Source: Cliona cf. orientalis
Lineage: Eukaryota > Porifera > Demospongiae > Clionaida > Clionaidae
NCBI GenBank assembly: GCA_963930775.1
Contig: OZ005703.1
Span: 8,122,001 to 8,186,000, forward strand
Direction: 5' to 3'
Length of the DNA stretch: 64,000 nucleotides
Made by a program: the position numbers and the translations under genes. Under the pieces are notes generated by a model. It was given only the letters and a program-made list of their open reading frames with translations, had not been told where the DNA came from and made no database searches. Shown here piece by piece: positions 21,655 to 34,560 of the stretch; the first letter of the stretch is position 1; the number at the start of each line of letters is the position of its first letter.

Positions 21655-24600
21655 CTGTTTAAGAGAGTAGCATTAAAAATATTATTATTAGAAATTTTAT
21701 CTGTTGAATGGATTAATTTTACTTTTGGTTTGGACTAAACTGAGATCTTCGGCTTCTCAGCACCAGGGCAACCGTAATAACGATTACAGCTATCGTTGCT
21801 GCAATGATGAGCACCACAGCTACAACCACTCCTCCTATGATGGCTACTGTGTTGTCAGTGCTGGATGGGGTAGCAATGGACATTCGATTTCCAGGACGCA
21901 CAGGAGCTGTAAAAAATAGAGAGATTGATGCATGATAGGGAAGCTCAGATAACAAGGTTTGCTGAATACTCTTTCATGTTCAGCTACCTGACATCCCAGC
22001 TGCAGTAGATGTCCTAACAGTGACATCATACTCAGCTCCTGACTGGAGTCCTGAAATAACAGCCTGATTCTGCGTCCAAGGAACAGTCACAGTTCCTCCT
22101 AATTCACTCTGCCTCTTCCTAGAGTCAATGATGATGGTGTATGTGACAATATAGTTAGCCAATCCCTTCAGCTCCACCAATTTGAAAGTGAATTTGTTCC
22201 AGCTCACTCCTATAGAAGTGGGGTTAAACCTCACAAATACAACATTCTCTGGTGGAGGGGGCACTGGAAATAAGAAAGAATATTACGGGAACCTTTACGT
22301 AATTTACGGCCTCTAATTGATGAGCTGCTCCACTTTACCTCCTTCTTGGGTGAAGCAGTAGGTTTGATTTTCTTCCCCACATCCAGCCAGGTTGATGGCC
22401 TTCACTGTGATACTGTAGGGTACTTCAGCAGCTGAAAATGTGCAGTAATAATAATAATAATATTATATAATCTAATACAGCAATAATAATACCAAGTCCA
22501 ACAATGGATGCCTCTCTTCTATAAACAAACTGCTCATCCACAGCAGACTGGATGACCTCCCTGGTGCCTGGCCTGTGCTCTAGTCTGTACACTATCACTT
22601 GATAGCTGACCACTTCACTGGCCAGCCGGGTAGGCAGGTCCCAGGAGAAGGACAGCTCAGATGCTGAAGAACTCACAGAACAAACCAAGTTCCCAACCTC
22701 ACCAGGTACTATAATTAATGACAAAATTTTATGAATTTTCGTTCTACAAGGTACATAGGAACTCACAGTCAGTGTTAACTTGCACTGTATCTGTACCAAA
22801 TGTATAATCGTCAATTTGAGCCTGTGGGATGTTCACGACAGATCGACAAGTGTACTGGCCTCTGTTGTTGGAAGTGATATCACTGAAAATGAGCTCTCTA
22901 GTTTGAGGATTCATTTGTGGATTACTGAACACTACAGTAGGCACTTCAGAGCCACCTGGAGCCACCCATACGATGGTGGGTGGAGAGAAGAGATTCTCCA
23001 CTTGAGTAGCAGTGCAGTTGAGGGTCATGACCTCTCCACATCCATCCAATTGATGACGAGACACAATGGAAATAGTAGGAGATCGGGAGGGAAGGGCTGA
23101 AGGTAGAAGAAAACGATAAAGTACTAGTGTGCATAACAGTACTACATTAGCTTACGTGCAACTACCAAATTGTAAGTGTCTTGGCCACTGTATTCTATAA
23201 TGTGTGGAGAATTGTCGGCTGAGGAACGAATAGTGTAAGTCACAGTATACTCTCCTGAACTATCAGTGGCCACAGGCAGCAATGATAGCATAATCTGATA
23301 TGGAGAAGCTGTGATCACTTGTGGGACAGTACCACCAGTCCACATCCCTGAAACGGTGACAGGAGTGTTGATATTTGAGTCAAGGTCAATGCTGCCAGTA
23401 ATAGTCAAGTTTGTTCCATTGTAGGCAGTGGGGTGGGGGAGGACTGAAAATACAGGATGGGGAACTGCAGAGATTAGTATTGTTGTCTTAGTTGCAGCTC
23501 AATTTCAAATTTTTCACACTGACAACTTACTTTGAACTCGGATGGTTTGACTGGCGGTCTGACTGAGGGAATTGATTCCTTGTATGTCTATAGTAGCTCT
23601 GCATGTGTACACACCTGCTTGGGATGTGCATATGCGGTTGAAAGTCAGCGTCCTATTTGTAGTGCCTCTGACTCCCAACTGGTCACCCATAGTTGTATCA
23701 ACAGTACTGCTTCCCTGGGGGAATTCCCACTCCAAGGTTGGTCTTTCTACAAGATACTCATCAAAAAGAGCAATGCAGGTTATGGTATCCTGGCCACCAG
23801 CTTCAATAGATATTCCTTGGGTAGGGGAGACAGAGACAGTAGGACCTCGGAGAGCTGCAGAATAAAATTATAGACATCAAAATTAGTTTATAGAATCAGT
23901 GACACTTACGGCCAATACTGATAGACTCCAAGCCAGAGGTAGAGTCACTAGTAATCACATCCGATAGTGATGGTGGTGATCTTACGTGGGCTGAACAGTT
24001 GTATGCACCAGCATCACCTTCAAGAAGATGAGTGAAGGTCACAGTAGTCTCAAAATTGTTTTCTCCAACTGACACTGGTCGTAGAGAAATACCGACTCGA
24101 TCAGAGTCTGATATTCCATTACCCACAATGCTGCTCTCCACCATGATGTCTGTATCCACTCCAGTTGTGTTAGGGGTGATGATACAAGTGAGGGAGAAGG
24201 AGGTACCAGCATTGAGGGTAGTGTTGCGACTGCGACGGAAGGTCAAAGGTGAGATGGGAGCAGGCACTGATACCGTACAGATACAAAACAATATTATTAC
24301 CATTCACACATTTAAATAGAGTGCTCACATTTAACTCGAACAGGGAAGTTCAAAAGTTCAGGATGGTTCGTAACTGTCCCAGGTATGGTCTGAAGAGTTC
24401 TACAGGTGTAGTCTCCAGCTTGAGAGGTGTAGAGGCTATTGAAGACCAGTCTGCTTATGAGACGAATATCAGTGGTAGGACCAACTCCAGAAATGGTGAA
24501 GTTTTCTCCACTGCTAATGACATTGCCCCTTGGATCAAGCCACTCCACTGCTAGAGTGGTTGTAGGTGGGAGGTCAGGCTCCCTGCTTGTATTGCATACA

Positions 24601-27600
24601 AGTGTATAGCCAGAGAATCCAGCTGTGGAGATACCTTCAGCAGTGACATCAACAAATTGAGTTGGAAAACCTGTAGAGAGAATAGTACAGCATTATTATC
24701 ATAGATATCAGAAAAAATAACAAAATAAATTTAATTTGTGAGTCACTGTTGAGATAATATCATATATACCAGAAACTCTAATAGCTCGTGAGTTAGATGT
24801 GGTAGCAGTAGAAATAAAGGTAGTGTCTTGAGGAGTTACAGTCACATCACACTCGTATGTTCCTGCATCAGTGACATTCAAGGGATTGAATCTGAGAGTG
24901 ATGATATATGGAGGTGAGCTCATTAGAGGGTTAACGATAATAAATCTTCTGGGAGGGTTAATGGTAATTCTTCCATTTTCATCTCCGTTCATCAGTTCAG
25001 TCCCATTCCTATTCCAGATTCCCTGTACTGTGACTGGAGTGTCCACCACATGATCCAGAGTGATGCTACAGGTGAAGATGAGGTCCAGGCCTTGGAAGAA
25101 ACTGGTGTTCCGTGGAGATCCAGAGATGATGGGAGGTGGAGGCATAACTGTATGAGACAAACAGAATGAACTCATAATATGCTATACTTACCATGACAGT
25201 ACAACTATATACATTGAATAGAAACATCTGTTGTTCTATCTCCAGAGATGTCCACTCCAGCCTCTGGGATGGAGAGTCTGGTAGTGCAGTTGTATCTCCC
25301 AGCATGACTGGTCCGCAGAGAGGGGAAGGAGAGGAGAGGAGGTGTTGAGGTAACATCACTTGATAGACTAGCATCTTCCCTAGTCCAAGTCAGCACAGGG
25401 GTGCCTCTGATTCCTTCTTGTATTGATGCTGAGCAGTTCAGTGTGAGAGGCTCTCCAGCTGTCTCCGAGCGATTGAAAGGATTGATACTCACAGTGGGAG
25501 GGGAGGGAACTGCAAAGAGAAGATTAATGTACATGCGTACTTGCAACGCAATTATTCAGTGAATCAGTTCATTACAACACTCACGATTAACAATGACTGA
25601 TGCAGTTCCTTCTCCCATTTCACTTGCAGTGACTAAGCTTGCCACACCAGCAGGAGGTGTTGCTCTGGCTCGGCAGGTGAAGGTAGTGTTATCAGCTGTG
25701 CTCAAAGGGTCTAAGGTGGTGCTGGTGAATGATGGTCTGGAACCAGTCACTGAAGAGATGGTCACTCTAGAATCATCATTGGACAAATGTGTGCTTCCTC
25801 TCAGCCAAGTGATGTCCATATCAGATATTTCTATATCAGTATCAGTGGCAGAGTTGATGGAGATGGTACAGGTGAGAGTGAGAGGAGCTATACGACCAGC
25901 AAAAAGAGGACCAGGGGGAACAGTCATGACCACATCAGGAGTGGAGACTGCATGGGAAAAGTATCATACTACTACTCAGATGATAGAGACATCCTTACTT
26001 TGGATTTCAAGATCTTCCATAGTAGAAGGCATCAATGCTGTATCAAGAGCTGGAGAGATCAAAGTACCACTACACACAAAACTCCCTTCGTGAGATGTCC
26101 GTAGTGGGTCAAAGGTCAGAGTAGAAGTGACTGTTGTATCTCCAGTGGTACCAGATACAGTGATTCCGTTTCCATTGGTGACAGCCACTCCCCCTGTGGT
26201 CCATATTGCAGTGGGAGAACCAGTCAAACCACCCACTGTCTTGGATACATTACAGGTGAGGCTGTAGACCATCCCAGCTGTGGCAGTGCCTGAACTACTG
26301 ACAGTGGCAGTGATGGCATTAGGAGGAACTGAGAGGAAAGAGATCAAATCAATGGGATGTGATATAATTTTATAGACCATCAAGTTACCATTAACATTCA
26401 CAGTAAAATTCTGCAATGCTGTTACTATCATTCCATTCCCTCCATCTCTAGTGACCCTACACACATAGACCTGGGTATGAATGCTGTCGTTGACTGGAGA
26501 GAACACTAGATCCAGCTCCTGGATGCTAGTGAAAGCAGCACTCTCCACCACCACCCCATCTCTCAGCCATTCTATCATCGACGCTGGAGCATCACTCTTG
26601 CATGAAGCAGTCGCTGACTCACCAACACTGAACTCATCTCGAATTATAAATACACCTATATAATATTATTGTAGTATCACAGAAACAAAATAAACAGGGA
26701 ATTATTATGCATTGTAGATATTTCATGAACAATGCAGGGAATTATGGTGATGATAAACAGCCAACTAACCATTTAGCTCCACAGTCTCTTGAACTGGAAC
26801 TGTGACTCTAACATTACTGACCTCACAGGTGAAGGCACCCACAAAGATAGTAATATTATCATTAAAAAGAACACTCTGGTAGGAAGCTTCCACAGCATCC
26901 ACCAGTTTCTGGCTTTGCTCATAGAGAGAGACGTCCACTGGGACACCATTCTTCCTCCAAGTGACAGTGGTAGGAGGCCCTCCAGTGGAGGTACAGGTAA
27001 GGGTCGTCGAGTTTCTGTCAAATAGCAGAGATGTGATGGACGGAGAACCTGTGATAATATGAATTCATTTTTGAATCAAAATGTACCTGACTATCTCACC
27101 ATCTCCCTGAGGGTATATTCCAATATAGATGTTCTGGCTGGTTCCACTAGCATCAGGTATCTCACAGCGATACATTCCACTCGGAGCTATATAAAAACTG
27201 AATCGATCATTGTGCAAGCTCACAGCACTGGACACCCGACTTTTGATGAATGGTGAATTATCAGATATGACTGGTCTGCCATCAGGTAGGTACCACTCCC
27301 TGGTCACACTGGCTGCATTAGGTGTCTCACTGTCACTACAACACTCCAAGCTGGGAGTCAGGCAGAACAGAGCTGACATGAAGAAACTACTGCCAATATA
27401 AGTCACAGTCGCAACACTGTTGTTACGATAGAGCTGACCATTCAGGAGGAAACCAAGATCTGAATAGAGAAACAAAATCAATTAAAATGACAGTGCCTAA
27501 GTGCATGCACTTGCTTAATTTTTACCTTGGGGGGCAGTGGTGTTGGCTGTGTAAAAAGCTGGTGGACCATGTAAGCCAACATTAGGATTTGAGGCTTGAA

Positions 27601-30600
27601 CTTCAAAAGTATAATTTGTGCAAGGTGGAAGTCCACTAATACTAAATATTCTATTGTCATCTCCAGTCCCTAAAATTGTCAGAGCATCAGCTCTAACGCT
27701 AGGATCAGATACTGGATAGGAGACAACTCTGTAGGAATCAGTGTGTCCATTGCGCTCCTGACAGTCAATACGATCCCAGCGGATGGTGATACTAGTGACA
27801 TTCATAGAACTAGCAGTGAGAGACTGCACTAATCCACCAGGGGCTGAGGAATAGAGACAGTGTTAAAAATAATTACAAGTATAAAAAACAATTAAATAAA
27901 ATTGAAGGATGAAGTAGGGATGGCAGTGCCAAAAAGTACACAAACAAGGTTTGTAGGGATAACGTATCACATTCACTATACATCCCTACGCTTGCTTTTC
28001 TCGATAATTAACGTCATACACTCCCGATTCAGTATGTAAAGTGTCGCTATAATATAATTTTGATATTAATCCATGTATTGATTTTCCATTCCTGCATGCA
28101 TGTGCCCCATATATAATACGTGTGTGTATGGCTACTCAAAAAGCAAGCGTAGGGATGTATAGTGAATGTGATACGTTATCCCTACAAACCTTGTTTGTGT
28201 ACTTTTTGGCACTGCCATCCCTACTTCATCCTTCAATTTTATTTAATTGTTTTTTATACTTGTTGCTGTTCTTTTTTTAGTGCCCCCAGGGTATTTCATG
28301 CATGATAGTCATTAATTTTCATCAATGCCACCTAGCTAACTAATCTCGTGGAGACAGAGGCTAAGTCTCGTGCCCAGCCTCTTTATCGCACGTGGAAAAA
28401 GAGTCTGGTGAAACGCGTATTCAATTTTGGTTCCGCGCGGTGAGATTGGCCGCGTCCAATCAGATTGCAGAACGGTGCCACGTCATCAACAAAAGATTGC
28501 GATGCTTCACCGTGTACTTTGCACTTTACTTGTAGGAGATGGCTACATGTGGTTGTTGGACAGCGAAACTGACATTCATCAAGCGATCATCGAAACTACC
28601 TCACGTTTGAATCATGCTAGTGTCTGTGAAGTTTAGGCGAAAGTGGTAAGCTACATTTTGGCCAGCAAGAATGTGTTTATCTCTCTTAGTCTACCAGGAG
28701 AAATTTTTTCCTGTTTTTGAAAGCTTACCGCTGTCCTTGTGGGTACAAATCAGGCAACGGATCCCGCTGGCGCCATAGCCTACGGTAGGTGCTTTTCAAA
28801 CACTTTGCGCGAATAATAATATTAAACAGTGATTGCGCCATCGCTTATAATGAAATTCATTGTGCCCGTGTCAGAATACGTCACGTACGTATGGAACCAA
28901 AATTGAATACGCGTTTCACCAGACTCTTTTTCCGCGTGCGATAAAGAGGCTGGGCACGAGACTAACAGAGGCTGGGCATGAGACTCACCATGGTGACCAG
29001 ATATTATGGTTTGCCTATTCATCATTATAAAATGCAGCTTCTGGACCTAGTTATATCCAACTGTGCTCTAACAATAATATATTATTACAATATTATAGGG
29101 AATTTAGCAGGTACATCACTGATTCAGCATATCTGTGCGATCCTAGCCTTTGAGTCAGGTAGCTATGCCACGGTACCCCAAACACACCGTGAATTCAAGC
29201 TTGAATACTCCTATAAGTTCAAATCCCAGGCCGTCTTTTGATAGCTAGCTAGGACGTCTTCTTTTGCATTACACACTATTGAACACGCATCAGTGGGGTT
29301 CTCGAGACAACTCGGGTAACCAGTGACCTGCGATTGAAGCCACGCCCCTCGTTATCTCGATCCTTTAGTTGGCTAGATCGGCAAACTTAAAGATTAGAAG
29401 CCCGTTTAGAACCAAGTAGTGACGAAAATCTTCCGTTTCGGGAGCGTATTTTATAGGCCAGTAAGTGTACGTATAGGTAATAGTGAGGTTGTATGTTGAA
29501 TTTGGGTAAAATAGCACTCTGAAATAGGTATTTGGTTCAAAAATTGTACGAGCGATAGCGAGTACAATTTGATGAACCAAATGCCTATTTCGGAGTGCTA
29601 TTTATCCAAATTCAACATACAACCTCACTATCACAGGCTAATAGTATACATGCATACATAAAGTCAGATAGGTATTTCAACTCAGAAGGGTATTTCAAAC
29701 TCAGGTGCCTATTTCACTTGTAATACTTGTAATTGGTATACAAGATTTGTACACATCAAAGTACAAGTATACTATTATGTTGGTAATAGCCACCATAATC
29801 GACAGTTCACTGTGATCAGCTGAGCGCTTGAGCAATGGATCAATCGTGGATGCGCCAGCGCATGCGCGCCACTGACATCGGTCACATGACTTCACCATTG
29901 CAACATCTTATGAGCATGCGCATAATATGACAAAATGGCTAATCGGACACACCCACTCGCAAAGTGCCCTGTACACGCCCACAATTAAATCGCTGTCCTG
30001 ATACTAGTAACACAAAACGAGCATACCACAGATGTGCGCGCTCCAAAATGGAGTGGATTTTCACTCGAACTATAAAGGTGAGCGGTCATGGTAGTCTTGA
30101 GTTAGCCCAAGAAAACAGAAAGAAAGAAAGAAAGAAAGAAAGAAGAAAGAATGAGAAAAGGCTATTTTTTTGAACATCTGGTTCTGGCATATACAATTGA
30201 GTTGATGAATGGTCTTGGTCTTGTTAGATCGATAATTTGCTGTAGATTCTGATTTTGATACTTAGAAATCTCACAGAGTTACCTGTTTTGAGATATTTGG
30301 ATGTTTGTAATGTATTATATATATGGAGTATCCGTGCCATCCCTACTTATAGAGTCTACCGACTCTATGATAAAATGACCAGATAATTACAGCATGTACC
30401 AGTTTCAGCAGTAATGGTCATGGCAGGCTGTGATGGTGCACTCATTGTCACACTGTTGATAGCTGTTAGTGTGATTCGGAACAGACTATCCTCCTCCACT
30501 GGAGCTGAGGCACTGTTGTTCAAAGTGTATCTCCTCAGAGTGCCATCATTCACTGATACAGAGACTGAGGGGAACGCTCCACCATCCTCAAGATCACATT

Positions 30601-33600
30601 CTTCAATAAGATAGCGGTAGTTGATCTCATATCTGTCGACAGCATCAGCTCCCTCTGGTTGCTCCCAGGTCAAAGTGATGGAGGTAGGTGTGGTAGTAAC
30701 TGCCCTCAGGTTAGTGGGAGGAGGGAGGGGGGCTGTAGTGAAAGCATTATTAAGTGTTTAGATACAGGGATGCAATGAGGTACATACCAACAGTGATATC
30801 AGTTGATCCAGATGTTGTTCCACCAGAAGCGATGTTAGCTTGGCAGATGTAGCTACCAGTTCTAGTTGCACCAACTGAGACAGTGCTGATGTATGTTGTA
30901 ATGTTCACCATCAGAGCAGCTACTGGGTTAGCTGACATAAATATCACATCTGCTGGTCCAGTCCACTCTGTGTTGACAGTCACTGGAACATCTACTGCTG
31001 GACTCAACTCCACAGCACAGGTCAGAGTAACACTGGCTCCTGCAATCACACCCGGCGGAGCAGTGACAGTCACAGCACTAGGAGCTGGGACTGAAGGAAG
31101 AGAAATTTGATCCGAGTATATGTAAATTAAAAATACAAATCTTACAATCGATTTGCACTGTGTTACTATTCTCCACCACCACACTGCCCACAGTGGCTCG
31201 ACATGTGTAGGTACCAGCATCAGAGGCCAGTAAGGGAGAGAACTGAAGTTGATTGGTATTAGTGAGCTGAGTTCCATTGCTATGAAACCACTGATAAGTT
31301 ACTGGATCAATTGTTCCAGTGACAGAGCAGTCCAGGGAGTAGTTCTGCCCAGCAGTCGGGGTACCAGTGGAGGTGATCATAACACCAATTGAAACTAGAA
31401 TATTTGTACACAGGTAAACAATATTTTTGCAGCTATGTACACAGGTAAATTTTTAAATGGTAAGGAATACATTCAAGTTCATAGTTATGCACCTATGTTA
31501 GCACAGAGAGGCTGTGTATCTCCAGAAGTGTCAGGTACTTCACAACAGAACAGTCCAGTTGGCATCATGACATTAGTATTGAGGCGGTTCAGGTTGACTG
31601 TTCCATCATCTCCTCTGGTTCGATAAAATGTTGTAGCCACACCTTGAGTTGGAACAGTTGTCCCATTAGGGAAGTTCCATTCTCCAGCTCTGGCTCCAGC
31701 TGCTGCACAACATGGCATCCTGTCAGTGATGCACTGGAGTCCAGTGTTGGATATAGTGTTAGTCTCCCCAATCTCAGTGATCTGGATGGCACTGTTGTTA
31801 GCATAGACCATTCCCTTTAGAGAGAGGTAGATACCTGCACACAAGAATAAATTCGTATGCATAATGCATGTAGAACAAACTATTGTGGATTCAAATTTAC
31901 CTGTGCCAATAGTGATCATATCCATTCCAGTTACTCCAGTGCCACTGATAATTAAAGGGTTTGCTGTCGCTAATCCAACATTAGCCATGCAGGTGTACTC
32001 TCCAGATTGCTCTCTCCCAAATGGGCCGACTCTGGATGTACTGGTGTATCTGGTAGCATTCTCCATCACTGAGTTAGTAACAGGAGTGATTGCTACTCCC
32101 ATAGGTGCTGATATCTGAGCAGTCACAGTTACTGGAACATCCACCAATGGACTCAAATCAACAGTGCAGGTTAGAGTAACAGTTGATCCAATTGGATGAA
32201 TGGGGCTAACTGGAGTACTTGTAATTATTACTGTTGGAGTTGGTACTGCAGATAAAGAGAACGGAAGAAAATCAATGCATAAGGAGTGGGGTGTGACAGA
32301 GGTAATCATCTCGAAACTTATGCCCCCCCCCCCTCCCCATACATGTATACCACTACTGCTATGATCCTTCCACAGCAACCAATCTATATTCATAAGCTAA
32401 ACGTTGAAGACTTACGACTTAAAGTAACAACAATATCATTGGTGCTATTGGTGGTGATGGGATCACTGAGTAGACTGGAGGTGACAGTGGCTTGACAGGT
32501 GTAGCTTCCAGCATCAGAGAAGGTGAGAGGAGAGAAGGAGAGAGTAGCCATTGTCTGATCTGATACCACTGCTCCATTCTTAAGCCACTGGTAGGTCACT
32601 ATAGCACCAGCATCAGCATCAGTGAGCCTCTCAGCTCCAGTGACAGTACAGGTGAGGGAGTACATTGATCCTACCATTGGAGTAGCTACACTGGATGTAA
32701 CTCTGACAGTGATGGTTGGGTCTAGAGATGAGAAGACACAAGAACATCAATAAAAAGTTATAATCACTTCACTCACTCTGCACATTGATGTTCCTGGATG
32801 CTGAGTCCACAGCACTGCCCAGTGTAGCTCTACATGTGTATGTCCCAGCATGAGAGGCCGACAGTGGGTTAAATGTCAGTGTACTGGAGTAACTACCACC
32901 AGAGCCACTGGTATCAGACACAGTTCTAGTAGGATCAGAGGAAGGTATTTCCACACCTTCATCCAGCCAGGTTATCACTGGCTGATCATCTGACCTAGTC
33001 ACAGTAACAGTACACTCCAGACTGTAGCTCTCCCCAGCAGTGCCAGTACCAGAAGAAGTGATGGTGACAAGTACGTCAACTGTAGATTAAGAATAACTTC
33101 GTCACGTAAATTATATTATCCTAATAGCTTTGTACTCACCAATGTTTATGAACAGGTCTACCTGTGGCCCATTGGCTTGAGGAATAGTGCATCGAAACCG
33201 TCCAGTAATAGTACCAGTGGGCTGACGATGGAGTCGAATGTGCTGTGACCTTCTATCTCTGTAGTAGCCATTCATAGCTTCTCCTATAGGTGGTACATAG
33301 GCATCAGATACAGGAAAATGGAATTCTCCAGCACGCATTTCAGGAAGATTGTTGGTACAACAAGTGGTGCTGTCAGTGGTACACTGAAGGGCATTATCTC
33401 CCTCTCCAATGTCAGTCCTCAGCACTGTGGAGCCATCAGGGTAGGCTACTCCATTGAGGTAGAAGCCAAGAGTTCCAGCTGAGAGGGATGTTAATGACAG
33501 AAAGAGTATTATTATACACAGGGTGAGATAATGCATGCATCATGTAGTCACATGATAGCTATACAAAACATGTGACTAAACTTGCTGACTCTCGATAACT

Positions 33601-33744
33601 TAAATTTTATTATTGGTTACACTGATAGACTGTATACAGGTACACTACAATTGAGATAACCTCACCTTGTCCATTAGTCATGTTGATGGCGACGGTGACC
33701 AATATCGTCACTATAATATATGCGGTTTGCAATACCTTCCCCAT
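21303..33744 (-). CDS. Long Ig/FN3 receptor B with Tyr-rich tail
   Basis: Predicted single-pass receptor of about 2657 aa in 27 coding exons. Exons: 33666-33744 signal peptide (26 aa, MGKVLQTAY start); 33140-33478 Cys-Cys/CEIPDA domain; Ig 32777-33079, 32416-32721, 31901-32245; Cys-Cys domain 31493-31834; Ig 31146-31394, 30788-31090; FN3 30400-30732, 27526-27843; Cys-Cys domain 27100-27459; eleven Ig at 26770-27048, 26389-26655, 25999-26328, 25585-25947, 25213-25509, 24770-25147, 24329-24670, 23910-24266, 23531-23854, 23156-23464, 22767-23096; split FN3 22493-22708 plus 22339-22431; FN3 21988-22263; membrane span 21723-21906; tail 21303-21654. All extracellular exons are multiples of three and the full CDS is in frame. 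Compared with A it lacks three Ig exons and the Thr-rich exon, replaced by one hybrid Ig exon (32777-33079). Its FN3-FN3 intron has grown from 52 nt in A to 2.6 kb. The gene appears intact. Confidence 0.84.
27875..28262. mobile_element. Foldback element with about 125-bp arms
   Basis: The left arm 27875-27999 is almost exactly the reverse complement of 28139-28262, with a loop of about 139 nt. No coding capacity. It is a foldback or MITE-like insertion; the superfamily is not identified. Confidence 0.88.
28364..28963. mobile_element. MITE-like element with about 71-bp terminal inverted repeats
   Basis: The arms 28364-28434 and 28893-28963 are near-perfect reverse complements, starting AGTCTCGTGCCCAGCCTC. 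The interior has a 69-codon open frame on the plus strand (28427-28636) that I do not recognise and would not call a gene. A short repeat of the end (AGAGGCTGGGCATGAGACT) follows the right arm. Confidence 0.82.
29480..29631. mobile_element. Foldback palindrome, about 70-bp arms
   Basis: The arm 29480-29549 pairs with about 29562-29631 with a few mismatches; the spacer is about 12 nt. Ends read ATAGTGAGGTTGTATGTTG. It is non-coding. Confidence 0.8.
30117..30150 (+). repeat. (GAAA)n short repeat
   Basis: Simple tetranucleotide repeat at the right side of the expanded intron of receptor B. Confidence 0.9.
32323..32337 (+). repeat. C-tract in receptor B intron
   Basis: A run of C with one T between Ig exons of receptor B. 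The matching intron of A (13508-13856) has ordinary sequence here. Confidence 0.85.
32777..33079 (-). other. Hybrid Ig exon of receptor B
   Basis: The start of this exon and its upstream splice region resemble the second extracellular exon of A (15944-16207: VDMLTTITASG, here VDVLVTITSSG). The rest matches A's exon 14207-14506 (AGESYSLECTVTVT, SASDAGTYTCRATLGS). A deletion joining those two Ig exons would make this exon and remove everything between them. It is 303 nt and stays in frame. Confidence 0.65.
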
Positions 33745-34277
33745 CGCCCTGCATGAAATACCAGACTCTGACGTGAAATATTATCTTACTTCATTGAAAT
33801 CGTTAGCCTTACTTTTTTAATTTAAGGGTAAGGTACATATTATAGCTGTGAGAATTATTGTTGTGTACATTTAGAAACAATAATGATAAATCCATTGATT
33901 CATGTGGCATGTGATAAGATAGTATTATTCAGTCTCAAATTTAAATAATAAATAATTATAAACTGCAACTTACATGTAGTAACATAAACCTACTGTTACT
34001 ATGGAGCAAGATGTTATGTATTCATTTAAAGTTTATGCTGTCGCCCAATAATAACTCATTCAGTTTAGATTCAGTTATAATTTGTGTTCCCAGACTGAAT
34101 ATAATATTATACAATAAACTGGTAATGCAATTATTGCTATTCAAGTTTAGTTATGTCAGGATAACATAGCTATAGCTATTATTGACAATCACGTACTATA
34201 ATACCCTTGTCTGCATGGAAAGCTCCAATGATCATGAATAATGAATTATGATCACAACTCCGATACTATACTATATA

Positions 34278-34451
34278 GGCTGGATGCATGGGCCAGGCAT
34301 TTATATTTTAAATTCTTGCTGTACCCCAAAATTGATGTTTGTTTGATAATACATTTCTGCAGACATCAACAGAAATGTATTATCAAACAAACATCAATTT
34401 TGGGGTACAGCAAGAATTTAAAATATAAATGCCTGGCCCATGCATCCAGCC
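34278..34451. mobile_element. Perfect 82-bp palindrome with 10-nt loop
   Basis: 34278-34359 is the exact reverse complement of 34370-34451, and the loop is CAGACATCAA. The arms start GGCTGGATGCATGGGCC. No coding capacity. It may be a recent foldback insertion, or a source of hairpin RNA if transcribed. Confidence 0.93.
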
Positions 34452-34560
34452 TGGTGCACTTATTTCATGGCTGCCAGTGTCCACTATACAAAATAGCTAT
34501 AAAAGGTGTATGGCCGTGTACCAGCTTTGGAATAATGTCATTAAATATCATTGAGTTTAA

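Larger units (their letters stand above)
27844..30399 (-). mobile_element. Intron of receptor B filled with nested inverted-repeat elements
   Basis: The same intron is 52 nt in receptor A (11641-11692) and 52 nt in receptor D (54960-55011). Here it is about 2556 nt and holds at least three inverted-repeat structures (27875-28262, 28364-28963, 29480-29631), a GAAA repeat, and a stray GTGCCATCCCTACTT at about 30332 matching the first foldback. I recognise no transposase. The flanking exons stay in frame, so the insertions may be tolerated. Confidence 0.8.

Noticed and set aside
25593..26093. Long plus-strand open frames opposite Ig exons, for example 25593-26093, 41951-42367, 52512-53099, 7662-7922, 8453-8926
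   Set aside because: They recur opposite the same minus-strand exons in each paralogue, as expected for shadows, and cross the real splice sites. None shows a known domain.
28427..28636. 69-codon open frame inside the TIR element in receptor B
   Set aside because: No recognisable domain, it lies within a non-autonomous element and begins in its terminal repeat. Not called as a gene.
34278..34451. Calling the perfect palindrome a microRNA gene
   Set aside because: 82 fully paired base pairs is longer and more perfect than a typical precursor, and there is no expression evidence. A foldback element is the safer call.
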